Positions 35,120 to 44,198 are shown, numbered from the stretch's first letter. The stretch is 64,000 nucleotides of DNA from JBCCCJ01 sp039029315 (GCA_039029315.1 JBCCGK010000011.1:108605-172604), one strand, 5' to 3'. Notes: generated by a model not told the origin, from the sequence alone. Numbers and translations are program-made.

Positions 35120-36250
35120 GTGCAAATCATTCATATAGTTTTAGGAAAGGCCCGGATTGACCGGATGAACGGCATCAATAAGGTGGCCCATAACCTTGCC
35201 CTTCACCAAGCAGACTTAGGACATGAAGTCTCTATATGGGGAATTACCCCAACGCCAGAAGCACCGACTGACCTACGGCCTTATCATTTGCGCTTGTTTC
35301 GCGCAAGTACCAACAAGTTTAGGCTGGATAAGGAACTGGCCACTGCATTGACTCAACTCAATTCAGAGGTTGCAAAAGTTCATCTGCACGGAAGTTATAT
35401 TTCCGAGTTTTTTCATATCGCAAGACTGCTGCAAAAAAAGCGAATCCCTTATGTGTATTGTCCACATGGGGGGCTCAGTCCCGGAGCCTTTCGAAAAGGG
35501 GGGTGGCGAAAGCGAATCTATATCCATTTGATTGAACGGCATATCCTCAAGCATGCACAGGCCATTCAGTTTTTGGGCCAAACTCAGTATGACAATGTAG
35601 ACCAACTATTGGCTGGAATCAGGAAACAATTGATCCCCAATGGACAAAATATTGAGGAACTGACTCATTCTCCCCAAAAAATTCAGCGGCCCAGTTCAAT
35701 CGTATTCAGTTATTGTGGGAGACTCATCATCGGTCATAAAGCACTTGATCTATTGCTGGAAGGCTTTGCTCAATACCAACAACAAGGCGGTCAAGGGCAT
35801 CTATGGTTGATTGGAGATGGGCCAGACAGGAGAGAGCTGGAGGATCAAAAGAAAGCACTGGGACTGGAGGAGCAGGTGGTCTTTTGGGGAGCCAAATATG
35901 GAGAGGAAAAACTGAACCTCCTCAGTCATTCAGATGCCTTCGTTCATCCCAGTCGTTCGGAAGGTCTCCCTACAGGAGTCCTGGAAGCTGCAGGACTTGG
36001 GTTGCCATGTCTCTTGACAAAGCGAACCAACCTTGGGGTGCCCTTCAAAGACTATGGGGCAGGAATTCTGATTGATCCAAATACCGCAGAGCAGATTGCC
36101 ATTGCCCTCTGGGATGCTGACCATCAGAAGGCCTGTGATCAACTACCCGAGATGGGCGAAAAAGCCAGGGAATTAATTCAATTGGAATACAACTGGAGCA
36201 GGATCGCCCAGCGGACAGTTGAGATGTATACAGGAGTCAGTGAGAGGTAA
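35120..36250 (+). CDS. Family 4 glycosyltransferase
   Basis: A 376-residue GT-B enzyme. The N-terminal half opens with IIHIVLGKARIDRMNGINKVAHNLA (residues 2-26, quoted in parts) and has the acceptor-side motif YCPHGGLSPGAF. The C-terminal half has YCGRLIIGHKALDLLLEGF, the nucleotide-sugar site GDGPDRRELE and the E-x7-E motif SEGLPTGVLEA. It should transfer a sugar from a nucleotide donor to the lipid-linked repeat unit at the cytoplasmic membrane face; donor and linkage are unknown. Translation starts at GTG 35120, since no ATG is available upstream. It resumes the exopolysaccharide gene order after the protease. Confidence 0.88.
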   Translation: MQIIHIVLGKARIDRMNGINKVAHNLALHQADLGHEVSIWGITPTPEAPTDLRPYHLRLFRASTNKFRLDKELATALTQLNSEVAKVHLHGSYISEFFHIARLLQKKRIPYVYCPHGGLSPGAFRKGGWRKRIYIHLIERHILKHAQAIQFLGQTQYDNVDQLLAGIRKQLIPNGQNIEELTHSPQKIQRPSSIVFSYCGRLIIGHKALDLLLEGFAQYQQQGGQGHLWLIGDGPDRRELEDQKKALGLEEQVVFWGAKYGEEKLNLLSHSDAFVHPSRSEGLPTGVLEAAGLGLPCLLTKRTNLGVPFKDYGAGILIDPNTAEQIAIALWDADHQKACDQLPEMGEKARELIQLEYNWSRIAQRTVEMYTGVSER

Positions 36251-36269
36251 ACAACACATAATCAGGTTC

Positions 36270-36431
36270 ATGATCAATCCTTTCAAGCTTGCTCAAGATT
36301 TGCTTGTTGTCTCGGCTGTCAATTCTACTGTGTTCCAGAACTGGTTGTGGGGGGCGAGCATGCCGGGGCAAAGCAGAAGAAGCATGGACAAGCAGACAAA
36401 GCGGATTCATTTAACACCCACAAGGGAATGA
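36270..36431 (+). CDS. Possible small gene between glycosyltransferase and polymerase
   Basis: A 53-codon open frame in the 177-base gap, starting MINPFKLAQDLLVVSAVNS. Its stop overlaps the next start in an ATGA arrangement, which is the main argument for it. The product has a short hydrophobic patch and a basic tail and resembles nothing I know. It may equally be leader sequence. Confidence 0.2.
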   Translation: MINPFKLAQDLLVVSAVNSTVFQNWLWGASMPGQSRRSMDKQTKRIHLTPTRE

Positions 36432-37702
36432 ATGAGCAACTTCAGAAGACAGGACAAGTCATTGTCGTTTGGTTGGTGATCGTTATGATCCTCCGCATCA
36501 ACAGCTACTTTATGATTTCAGAAAGTGCTGCTGTTACCCGGGTATTCAAAACAGGCTTGAGGGGGGCGTTGACGGGAATCTGTTTTCTATGGATTCGCCA
36601 TCTGAACCGCTCTGATGAACCGACGCGATTTGTGGTGCGAAACGTCCTGGGGCTGGGCTTATATCTGGGGTATTTGTTTTTGGGAGTAGCTTCTGTGATG
36701 TGGTCCAGTGATCGGTTTTGGTCCAGCTTGCAGCTAGCGATGGATTTTGAGTGTGTGTTCTTTGTCTGGTTTTATTATAAGGTGTTGTTGATTTTCAATG
36801 ATCAGAAGCGGTTCAGCATGCGTACCAGTCTGGATTTCATTATCTGGACCTCCTGCTCCTGGGTAGCCCTGGGATTTCTGATTGGTTATTTCGTGAATCC
36901 AGATTTGTTTTTGCGTGGGACACATGGAGGAGAGGTGCAACGGCTTGGGGGGTTCATCATCAATCCAAATGAGCTGGGGATGTTGCTGGTCGTGGGGTCT
37001 GGCTGTTTGTACGTCCATATGATGCGCACCCTTAAAGTAACTTTTTGGAAGATTTTGGGGTGGCTGCTGATGCTCATCGCATTATTGTTGACACAATCCC
37101 GCTCCTCCTTGATCAGTTTTTTTCTCACAACCCTCTACTTTGTTTTTGCCTCCAAGCGTGCCAAACTGATCATTCCGACGATTGTGATTGGGACACTGGC
37201 TGCCCCGGTGATCTTCATGACCATTTTTGTGAAAGAAGGAGATGTCGGAGAAGTGATGAGTATGACCGGGCGTTTGCCCTTTTGGTCGGACCTACTGACC
37301 TATGGTTTCCCGGAACGAACCATGTGGGGGTTTGGATTTATGCGGATTCACTACCATGAGCGATTTCCCAGTATTCATGGATTTCCGGGGGCGATGACAC
37401 ACAATACCTTCGTACAAGTTGTCCTGAATCTGGGTGTTGCAGGGGCATTGACCTGTTTTTTTCAGATGCTGTTTGTTTTCAGAAGTGTGATGCGACAAAC
37501 CGATCCCATGCTCAAACACACATTCGCCGGGATCTTCTTTGGAATATTTGTCAACTCCCTGACCGAATTCGGAATATTTGGAGATGCCAATTATGGCATC
37601 ATGTGGTGGCTCTTTGTGATTTATTTGAATGTCTTATCGGCTGATCCGCGGCCAATCAAACAACGATATACGCCAATTTATGGACTCCATGCACCTAGAT
37701 AA
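36428..37702 (+). CDS. O-antigen ligase/Wzy-like polymerase
   Basis: A 424-residue membrane protein with ten to twelve hydrophobic segments and the Wzy_C/O-antigen-ligase pattern: FIINPNELGMLLVVG and LLTQSRSSLISFFL in the middle, then a long periplasmic loop with MTGRLPFWSDLL, WGFGFMRIHYHERFP and MTHNTFVQVVLNLGVAG. It would polymerise repeat units or attach them to an acceptor in the periplasm. The ATG at 36428 follows AAGGGA, a reasonable ribosome site, and removes an unlikely hydrophilic extension of 27 residues. The 3' end overlaps the next gene by 23 bases. Confidence 0.85.
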   Translation: MNEQLQKTGQVIVVWLVIVMILRINSYFMISESAAVTRVFKTGLRGALTGICFLWIRHLNRSDEPTRFVVRNVLGLGLYLGYLFLGVASVMWSSDRFWSSLQLAMDFECVFFVWFYYKVLLIFNDQKRFSMRTSLDFIIWTSCSWVALGFLIGYFVNPDLFLRGTHGGEVQRLGGFIINPNELGMLLVVGSGCLYVHMMRTLKVTFWKILGWLLMLIALLLTQSRSSLISFFLTTLYFVFASKRAKLIIPTIVIGTLAAPVIFMTIFVKEGDVGEVMSMTGRLPFWSDLLTYGFPERTMWGFGFMRIHYHERFPSIHGFPGAMTHNTFVQVVLNLGVAGALTCFFQMLFVFRSVMRQTDPMLKHTFAGIFFGIFVNSLTEFGIFGDANYGIMWWLFVIYLNVLSADPRPIKQRYTPIYGLHAPR

Positions 37703-38942
37703 TGAAACAAAACTCATTCGCGATATCCTTCTTGTAGGTCAGAGAACTGTCAGTGGAACAGGGGAGATGTTCGCAACACCCGAGAGAGACCTGGTCTGGG
37801 AATCCAAAGCCTTGACGACTTCCAAGACTTGGCGAGCGTATTACTATATCAACAATCCCAGCGGCACTGTACGTTGGTTTTTTCCCAAAGAAAGTCACTA
37901 TCCCGCCTATCTTTCCTTATACAATTCTGCTCATTGGAAGGCAAAACTCTACAAACTGGGAACATTCGCGTCCTTTGGTCTGGGAATGCCTGGACTCCTG
38001 AGTTCGGGTCGATTCTGGCTGGAAGGTCAGGAGCAATTGCCTTTGGAAGAAGCCTTGCAGACAGTGCCGCATGACACCTATGGTGTTTTTACCGGAACTG
38101 TAGGGGAAAATCGCAAAAGTATCATTGCCCTGGCCCAAAACCATCGCGTCACACATTTTGCCAAACTGGCTCATTCTTCCACAGGAGAAGCCTTGTTGCG
38201 CAATGAAGCCCACATCCTTCGCATGCTGAAGGAGATGCAAACCACCATTCTCAAGACGCCCACAATCGGGCATTCTACGCTAAATCAGATGCTGGTTTTG
38301 AGCAATGTCCGACCAGATACAGCCCGTGAGACTGCCAGCATTGAAGATCGCCACCTGGATGGACTGGAAGAATTGTATGCAGAGACCAAAAAGGAAAGAA
38401 CATTGGGAGAGTTGCCTATGATACAGGATGTGCAGGAAAGACTGGCTGATATGGACGCTGCTACCCTGGCGGACCCCTCTTTGGATTCGGCTATCGTGCA
38501 TCGCATCCTCCAGAATCTTCATCGACTGGAAGCTGGATTGGATATGAGAAGGAAGATTCCAGTGGCACTGGCACATGGGGATTTTACCCCCTGGAATATG
38601 TATGTATCCGACAAGGCGATTCATGTTTACGATTGGGAATTGGCCCGGCCTTCAATGCCATTGATGTACGATCTGTTTCATTTTGTCTATCAGTCTGGCA
38701 TTCTATTGCTTCGCCAGCCATTTCCTGATATTCACCGGGAACTGAGCAGAACATTCAGACTGCCGGCCTGTGTCCGTTTGGTACAGCGGTTTGGGGTCGA
38801 TAAAGAACTGATGCACAAACTCTATCTTCTGAGTCTTGTGTCCTACTATATGAAGATTTACCTCAGAGAGACGAACGTTCACATGCAGGTCCATTGGCTC
38901 ATGGATACCTGGGACAAGGCACTGATTGACATTCTAAACTAA
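37680..38942 (+). CDS. Aminoglycoside-phosphotransferase-fold kinase in the exopolysaccharide locus
   Basis: A 420-residue protein. The second half has the kinase-like catalytic core of the APH/choline kinase fold: VALAHGDFTPWNMYV (catalytic loop, about 295-310) and IHVYDWELARPSMPLMYDL (metal-binding Asp). A possible nucleotide-binding Lys lies in VTHFAKLAHSSTGEALLRNEA (about 160-180). The first 140 residues are not recognised. The position among transport and glycosyltransferase genes makes antibiotic resistance unlikely; phosphorylation of a sugar, polyol or lipid carrier is more plausible. It overlaps the polymerase gene by 23 bases (an ATG at 37689 is also possible) and is followed after 5 bases by the nucleotidyltransferase/thymidylate-kinase-like gene, with which it probably works. 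Confidence 0.75.
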   Translation: MDSMHLDNETKLIRDILLVGQRTVSGTGEMFATPERDLVWESKALTTSKTWRAYYYINNPSGTVRWFFPKESHYPAYLSLYNSAHWKAKLYKLGTFASFGLGMPGLLSSGRFWLEGQEQLPLEEALQTVPHDTYGVFTGTVGENRKSIIALAQNHRVTHFAKLAHSSTGEALLRNEAHILRMLKEMQTTILKTPTIGHSTLNQMLVLSNVRPDTARETASIEDRHLDGLEELYAETKKERTLGELPMIQDVQERLADMDAATLADPSLDSAIVHRILQNLHRLEAGLDMRRKIPVALAHGDFTPWNMYVSDKAIHVYDWELARPSMPLMYDLFHFVYQSGILLLRQPFPDIHRELSRTFRLPACVRLVQRFGVDKELMHKLYLLSLVSYYMKIYLRETNVHMQVHWLMDTWDKALIDILN

Positions 38943-38947
38943 GCACT

Positions 38948-40276
38948 ATGCAGGCATCAAAAATAAGTGAGACCACGCTGCAGCCCGAGACATATCGGAA
39001 GGCATTTATTCGCGACTTCTTCCCAGGAATCCAACACCTTCGATATTCCTTCCTGAAATATCTGTATGCTACTCTGGAAGATATCCCGGACCATTCTGAC
39101 ATTGATTTGCTGATCGACAAAAACGATCTCTCCCTATGGCTGGAAAGCCTGATAGCTGGAGATGGGATTTACAAAAGCCGGATTCAACGAACCTCTTTTG
39201 CTACTTATGTTGAAATATTTTTTGAAGATGGCTCATTTCTCTCAGTGGATTTGATCTATCAATTCAAGTGGCGCACGCTGGTCTTTATGAATCCAGCAGA
39301 GGTTTTGGACCAAAGTATCAAGAATGAAGAAGGAATCAAGGTAGCGATGCCAGAGCATATGTTCGAATATGTGATCCTGTTTTTTTCGCTCAATGATTGT
39401 GAAGTTCCTGAAAAGTATCACACCCATTTCTTATCCCTCAACAAAATCATAAAAGCAAGCATTCGCAAGTATCTAATGAATAAATATGAAATCGTGTTGT
39501 CCAACAAAGGAGATTTCATAGATCTAAGAAAAAAACAGTTGGACCTGCAGAATCGCCTGACATCCATGCCACGAAACAAGGCATTTTCTGCGCTCAAACA
39601 TCGAATTCTGTATGGAATGGATTTGTTCAAAAGACGAAACCCAACCATCACATTCACCGGAGTAGATGGAGCCGGGAAATCCACCATCCTGTATGAATTC
39701 AAGCAATTGCTGACCGAAAAGTATAGAAGAGAAGTCGTGGTTTTGCGCCAGCGACCCTCCCTCCTTCCTATTCTTAGCTCCTTTAAGTATGGAAAACAGG
39801 AGGCGGAAAAACGCGCGGCAAATACTCTCCCACGTCAGGGAACCAACAAAAACCGACTCTCCTCTCTCCTGAGATTCTTGTGGTACTTCACAGATTATAT
39901 CCTGGGACAATGGTATATCGAGTGGAAGTACAATCGAAGGGGGAAAGTCTTACTCTACGATCGATACTATTATGATTATATCGTGGACAGCAGACGGGCA
40001 AACATTGTGCTTTCTGCCTCCTGGATCAGGCGATTATTTGCCTTCGTCTTCACACCAGAGGTGAATATCCTTCTGTATGCCAGCCCTGATTTGATTCTTT
40101 CTCGAAAACAGGAACTGAGTCGGGAGGACATCGAAGGCTTGACAGAAAGGATGCTGGGGCTGTTTTCAGCCTATGATCAGAAGTATAGACACTCTGTCTT
40201 TTTGCCAATAGAAAATATACACCTGGAGGAAACGCTTCAGCGCATCGAATCTGCTTATGTCGATAGCTGTAAATAG
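38948..40276 (+). CDS. Nucleotidyltransferase-like plus thymidylate-kinase-like fusion protein
   Basis: A 442-residue two-domain protein. The N-terminal part (about 20-170) resembles minimal nucleotidyltransferases: HSDIDLLIDKNDL gives the catalytic Asp pair (about 50-55), and a third acidic residue may be in LSVDLIYQF. The C-terminal part (about 232-440) is a P-loop kinase with FTGVDGAGKST (Walker A, 237-246), the DRYYYDYIVD lid/substrate motif typical of thymidylate kinases, and a C-terminal LSREDIEGLTERM segment. A housekeeping thymidylate kinase would be about 210 residues with no extension, so this is a specialised relative. It follows the APH-fold gene by 5 bases. Both could activate or modify a phosphorylated building block of the polysaccharide; the substrate is unknown. 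Confidence 0.78.
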   Translation: MQASKISETTLQPETYRKAFIRDFFPGIQHLRYSFLKYLYATLEDIPDHSDIDLLIDKNDLSLWLESLIAGDGIYKSRIQRTSFATYVEIFFEDGSFLSVDLIYQFKWRTLVFMNPAEVLDQSIKNEEGIKVAMPEHMFEYVILFFSLNDCEVPEKYHTHFLSLNKIIKASIRKYLMNKYEIVLSNKGDFIDLRKKQLDLQNRLTSMPRNKAFSALKHRILYGMDLFKRRNPTITFTGVDGAGKSTILYEFKQLLTEKYRREVVVLRQRPSLLPILSSFKYGKQEAEKRAANTLPRQGTNKNRLSSLLRFLWYFTDYILGQWYIEWKYNRRGKVLLYDRYYYDYIVDSRRANIVLSASWIRRLFAFVFTPEVNILLYASPDLILSRKQELSREDIEGLTERMLGLFSAYDQKYRHSVFLPIENIHLEETLQRIESAYVDSCK

Positions 40277-40329
40277 CACATAAGATCCACCAATGCCTCT
40301 TGAGTGAGGTCCATTATCTGAGTACACAT

Positions 40330-41058
40330 ATGTTAAGACGGCTGATTCTCTCATTTGCCAAACGAAAAAACCCTGCTTTCACTCTTGATCCCGCTGTTAC
40401 CGATGCTGTCATGATTTCCCTCGCATGGCAACGATTCATTCATTGGGTCCGGGCCTGGAAGATATTGTTGTATGGTCGGCGGCCACAGATGCTCTTTTTG
40501 GGGAAGGGTGTTCGGTTCTTCCATTTTCGAAACATTCGCCTGGGAAAGTTTGTGCAAATCGGAGAAGGCGCTTTTTTGGGAGCATTGGGGAAAGAACCTC
40601 TGACCATTGGCAACAATGTCAATATCGGGGCCTACAGCCGTCTGGAAATCTCCCGAACCTTTCATGATGTAGGGGCTTATATCCGCATTGGCAACAATGT
40701 GGGCCTGGGAGAATTTGCACATCTCGGAGGGGCAGGAGGTCTGGAAATTGGCAATGATTGCATCATTGGTGCTTATTTGAGCTGCCATCCCGAAAATCAT
40801 CTATTCGACAATCCCACCATCCCCATTCGCCTACAAGGGGTGAGCAGAAAGGGCATCAAGGTCGGCAACAATTGCTGGATTGGTGCCAAAGTCACCATTC
40901 TGGACGGAGTAGAAATTGGAGACAATTGTGTGCTGGCAGCAGGAGCCGTCATCACCAAATCCATGCCCGGGAATTCCATCATTGGAGGCGTTCCTGCCAG
41001 AGTCCTCAAGTCGATCCCTGAACCGCACAGAAAGAAAAATGTGCTTGCTAGTATGTAG
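40330..41058 (+). CDS. Left-handed beta-helix (hexapeptide) acyltransferase
   Basis: A 242-residue protein with many imperfect hexapeptide turns (IGNNVNIGAYSRLEI, IRIGNNVGLGEFAHLGGAGG, IKVGNNCWIGAKVTILDG, VEIGDNCVLAAGAVITKS) ending in IIGGVPARVLKSIPE. This is the pattern of WcaF/MaaT-type O-acetyltransferases. A catalytic His may be in LSCHPENHLFD. It likely acetylates a sugar of the repeat unit using acetyl-CoA. The ATG at 40330 is used instead of a TTG at 40300. Confidence 0.86.
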   Translation: MLRRLILSFAKRKNPAFTLDPAVTDAVMISLAWQRFIHWVRAWKILLYGRRPQMLFLGKGVRFFHFRNIRLGKFVQIGEGAFLGALGKEPLTIGNNVNIGAYSRLEISRTFHDVGAYIRIGNNVGLGEFAHLGGAGGLEIGNDCIIGAYLSCHPENHLFDNPTIPIRLQGVSRKGIKVGNNCWIGAKVTILDGVEIGDNCVLAAGAVITKSMPGNSIIGGVPARVLKSIPEPHRKKNVLASM

Positions 41059-41091
41059 CAAACAAACACTTCCAACACATCAAGAAGATCT

Positions 41092-43458
41092 ATGAATACG
41101 ATTCTCATCACTGCCTACGCGATCAACCCATACAAAGGTTCTGAAGATGGAACAGGTTGGAATTGGGTCTACCAACTGGCCAAAACCAATCGAATCATTG
41201 CCATTACCAGGGAAAATAACCTGCCACATATCCAGCGCTATCTGGAGGAGAATGAGGTGCCTCATCGGGAGAATATGCAGTTTCTGGGCTTTGATTTGCC
41301 ATACTATTTGCGATTTTGGAAACGGGGAGAATTTGGTGCCTTGCCTTATTTTTATTTATGGCAGCGATCAGTTCCGGGCTTTATTCGCAAGCAGAATCTC
41401 TCCTATGACCTGATTCACAACCTCAATTTTCACAATGACTGGATTCCGACATTTTTGTGGAAATTGGACAAGCCTGTGATTTGGGGACCAGTTGCCCACC
41501 ATGACCCAGTCCCAACCGAATACATCAAGCCTATTTATGGATGGAAAGCTTGGCTAAAGGATCAGGCTCGATGGAAGATCAAGCAGATTTTTTGGAGACT
41601 CAGTAGCAATTTTCGGAAAAGTGTCAGTCAATCGGATCTTATTTTAGGAATAAACAGCAGTGTGCAAGCTGCTGTTGGACATCCTGACCACTTTCGCCTG
41701 ATGCCTGCTATTGGTGCCAAAGATCTTGCCATCGACTTAGGTCAAAAAAAGCCAGGAGAATATATGGAAATCCTGAGTATTGGACGCTTTGTCCCCCTCA
41801 AAGGCTTTGATTTGACGCTCAAGGCTTTTTCTCGCTTTTATCATCAATTATCTGCTGCGGATCGCGATCGGGTCAGACTCAATCTCGTTGGCAAAGGACC
41901 ATTGAAAGAATGGCTCAGCTCCCTGGCGGAAGAATTGGGGGTGTTGCCAGCAGTGCGATTCATTGCCTGGATGCCGCAGGAGGAATTGGCCAGCCTCTAC
42001 CGACAAACGGATGTGTTTCTGTTTCCCTCTCACGAAGGGGCTGGAATGGTAATTCCTGAAGCGCTTTCCTATGGAATCCCTGTGATCTGTCTGGACAATG
42101 CCGGACCTGGAGAATCCATCACAGCAGACTGTGGGATTGCTGTGCCTTGTGAGACCTATGAAGATACCGTCACCGCATTAGCCAATGCCCTGAACCGCTT
42201 GTTCGAAGACCCATTTCGACTTCGAGAGATGGGATTGGCTGCCAGAAGACGCTTTGATACCTGGTTCAACTGGGAAGAGAAAGCTCGAAAGGTCCAGCAA
42301 TGGTATGAAGAACTGTTGCAAGCAGATCAATCTCAGAGGGAAAATCACTCAACAACAGCACAATCTCAGTCTGCTTCTCCGAAAAAATTTGTCGTCGCCC
42401 ATCTCTACAACAATTTTACAGGTAGCCCTTTGGTCCTGGCCCAAACCTTGCGAGCCATGCAACGACATGGTCATGAGGTGGATCTGTACACAAGCAAGGG
42501 ACCTGGATTTTTGGATAAGGCTCCTGCATCAAGATGGAATCATCATTGGTACAGCTGGTCTCCAAACAAGTATATCCGCCTGCTGAATTTTACCGTTTCT
42601 CAGTGTTGGTTGATGCTGCGGCTGTTGAAATATTGGCGGCAAGATGTCACCATTTTGGCCAATACAATTTTGCCATTTGGTGCTGGACTGGCAGGATGGT
42701 TGATGAGAAAGCGGGTGATATATCATGTGCATGAGACAGAGTTTCAACCACCGGCCTTTACCAAACTGTTGCTAAGCGTGATTCGTCTGAGTGCTGCCAA
42801 ACTCATTTTTGTCTCAAAGTATTTGCAAAATTACCACCATTTTCCTGGCATTGAGCAAGAGGTCGTTTACAATGCCTTGCCAGAAGAATTCGTCAAGAAG
42901 GCGAAGAAAAACCTTTCTGTTTCTACTCCTTCTGAAGATTTTGAGGTGCTGATGATGTGCTCGATGAAGAAAGCCAAAGGAATCTTTGAATACATCGAGC
43001 TGGCACGAGAACTCCCACATTTGTCCTTCAAACTGGTCATCAGTCAGAGTCAGGATCAGATTGATCGTTTTCTCCAGGGGGAGATTCTCCCCGCCAATCT
43101 TGAACTCTTTCCGGTTCAGCGGGATGTGCATCCATTTTATCAGCAAGCAGATTTGCTGTTGAGTTTGTCCCACCCCATTGAATGGCCAGAGACGTTTGGG
43201 ATGAGCATAGTCGAAGGATTGAGTTATGGCTTGCCGGTGATTGTCCCACCGGTTGGTGCACCCCTGGAAATCATAGAGGAAGGCAAAGAAGGGTTTCATC
43301 TGGATATGCGAGAGCTGGAGAAGATCGTCGAAAAAGTAGCTTTTTTGGCGACGCATGGAGAAGAATGGCGCCAGCTGTCCAATCAGGCCCTGGAAAAGGC
43401 CGGAAAATTTTCGGTTGAAGTATTCGGCAAGGAAATCAATCGTGTGTTGGTGGAATAG
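41092..43458 (+). CDS. Double GT4 glycosyltransferase (two fused GT-B domains)
   Basis: A 788-residue fusion of two family 4 glycosyltransferases. Domain 1 (1 to about 410) opens with ILITAYAINPYKGSEDGTGWNW and has SIGRFVPLKGFDL, VGKGPLKEWL and the E-x7-E motif HEGAGMVIPEAL. A Gln/Ser-rich linker (about 412-430) joins domain 2 (about 432-788), with VVAHLYNNFTGSPLVLAQTL, SMKKAKGIFEYI and a second E-x7-E motif, PETFGMSIVEGL. The fusion suggests that two sequential sugars are added by one polypeptide. It is the last gene of the exopolysaccharide locus; a 367-base structured gap separates it from the convergent polyketide-like operon. Confidence 0.85.
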   Translation: MNTILITAYAINPYKGSEDGTGWNWVYQLAKTNRIIAITRENNLPHIQRYLEENEVPHRENMQFLGFDLPYYLRFWKRGEFGALPYFYLWQRSVPGFIRKQNLSYDLIHNLNFHNDWIPTFLWKLDKPVIWGPVAHHDPVPTEYIKPIYGWKAWLKDQARWKIKQIFWRLSSNFRKSVSQSDLILGINSSVQAAVGHPDHFRLMPAIGAKDLAIDLGQKKPGEYMEILSIGRFVPLKGFDLTLKAFSRFYHQLSAADRDRVRLNLVGKGPLKEWLSSLAEELGVLPAVRFIAWMPQEELASLYRQTDVFLFPSHEGAGMVIPEALSYGIPVICLDNAGPGESITADCGIAVPCETYEDTVTALANALNRLFEDPFRLREMGLAARRRFDTWFNWEEKARKVQQWYEELLQADQSQRENHSTTAQSQSASPKKFVVAHLYNNFTGSPLVLAQTLRAMQRHGHEVDLYTSKGPGFLDKAPASRWNHHWYSWSPNKYIRLLNFTVSQCWLMLRLLKYWRQDVTILANTILPFGAGLAGWLMRKRVIYHVHETEFQPPAFTKLLLSVIRLSAAKLIFVSKYLQNYHHFPGIEQEVVYNALPEEFVKKAKKNLSVSTPSEDFEVLMMCSMKKAKGIFEYIELARELPHLSFKLVISQSQDQIDRFLQGEILPANLELFPVQRDVHPFYQQADLLLSLSHPIEWPETFGMSIVEGLSYGLPVIVPPVGAPLEIIEEGKEGFHLDMRELEKIVEKVAFLATHGEEWRQLSNQALEKAGKFSVEVFGKEINRVLVE

Positions 43459-43825
43459 GGCAGATGCTGAGAAACCGAAAGTTCCTAAACTCCACAAAAG
43501 GCTGGATTTCCAAAACTTGCCTTTCAGGAAATTGCGTACTTGAAAAAATGGGACAGGGACCTGAACACTCTTGCACTTGGCCCGTTGATCACTACTTGAT
43601 AGGTCAAGTACAATTGGTAGTGGTTCAACTGGAATGTTAATCTTCCGACAGAATATTTGTAGAGATGATCGGCAGACCATCTCTCGCTTTGCCTATCGTA
43701 AATAGGAAGCCATCCGCTTTGATAAGATCCCACCTAGCAATGGTCTGCCGTTCATAGCTAGGTGCCGATGACAGCCTTACATGTATTGCACTACCGTACA
43801 ATGTTGACCGCGGAAAAAAGAAAAA
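43459..43825. other. Structured gap between exopolysaccharide locus and polyketide-like operon
   Basis: No protein gene is supported in these 367 bases, which lie between two convergent gene blocks. The notable content is a cluster of overlapping inverted repeats at 43661-43769, annotated separately. It could hold transcription terminators for both sides, a small RNA, or the remains of an insertion element. Confidence 0.55.
43661..43769. repeat. Overlapping inverted repeats able to form alternative hairpins
   Basis: Four perfect pairings are present. AGAGATG (43661-43667) pairs with CATCTCT (43678-43684). CGGCAGACCAT (43670-43680) pairs with ATGGTCTGCCG (43740-43750). CACCTAGC (43731-43738) pairs with GCTAGGTG (43757-43764). 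ATCGGCA (43668-43674) pairs with TGCCGAT (43763-43769). They share bases, so not all can form together. This mutual exclusion is typical of attenuators or structured RNAs but could also be chance within an old mobile-element end. Confidence 0.55.
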
Positions 43826-44197
43826 TCAGTCCAGGAATATAAATTCAGCCGATAGTCGAAAAAAAATAATTGAATACTGCTCCCCTGTTGCTTTGACTTT
43901 GATCCCGCTTTCTTCAACCTGGTAGGCGATATGTACATGAAGGTGACTCACAAGTTGAGGGTTCAGAATATGGAGAAATTTGCTGACGGGGAGCCGTTGA
44001 AAAAAGAGAGACTTCCTCAGATGGTATTCCAGTAATTCTTGCACCACTTGCATTTGTATCACTGCTGGAGTTACTGGCTGACCGGGAAAGTGTCCTGTAT
44101 AGATGAGATGATCCGCATTCAGTTCAATGATGTAGCTCAGCTTGCCATCTTGTGCCTCCTGTTGCCTGATCGTGAAGAAGTCGTTTATCAATCGCAT
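43826..44197 (-). CDS. FabZ-like hotdog 3-hydroxyacyl-ACP dehydratase
   Basis: A 123-residue single-hotdog protein with the FabZ/thioesterase-like motif HLIYTGHFPGQPVTPAV (residues 31-47); the His in GHFPG is the expected catalytic base. It is last in the minus-strand polyketide-like operon and starts 1 base after the stop of the KS-like gene. It would remove water from a 3-hydroxyacyl-ACP to give the enoyl intermediate. In the absence of any enoyl reductase gene here, products would stay conjugated. It is shorter than housekeeping FabZ (about 140-150), lacking part of the N-terminal segment. Confidence 0.75.
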   Translation of the reverse strand: MRLINDFFTIRQQEAQDGKLSYIIELNADHLIYTGHFPGQPVTPAVIQMQVVQELLEYHLRKSLFFQRLPVSKFLHILNPQLVSHLHVHIAYQVEESGIKVKATGEQYSIIFFRLSAEFIFLD

Positions 44198-44198
44198 A

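Noticed and set aside
37680..38942. Antibiotic resistance gene (aminoglycoside phosphotransferase)
   Set aside because: The fold is shared by many small-molecule kinases, and the gene overlaps a polymerase gene inside a polysaccharide locus.
38948..40276. Housekeeping thymidylate kinase (tmk)
   Set aside because: It is twice the normal length, has a nucleotidyltransferase-like N-terminal domain and sits in the polysaccharide locus.
43459..43825. tRNA or known riboswitch in the structured gap
   Set aside because: The inverted repeats do not fold into a cloverleaf and no riboswitch core that I know is present.
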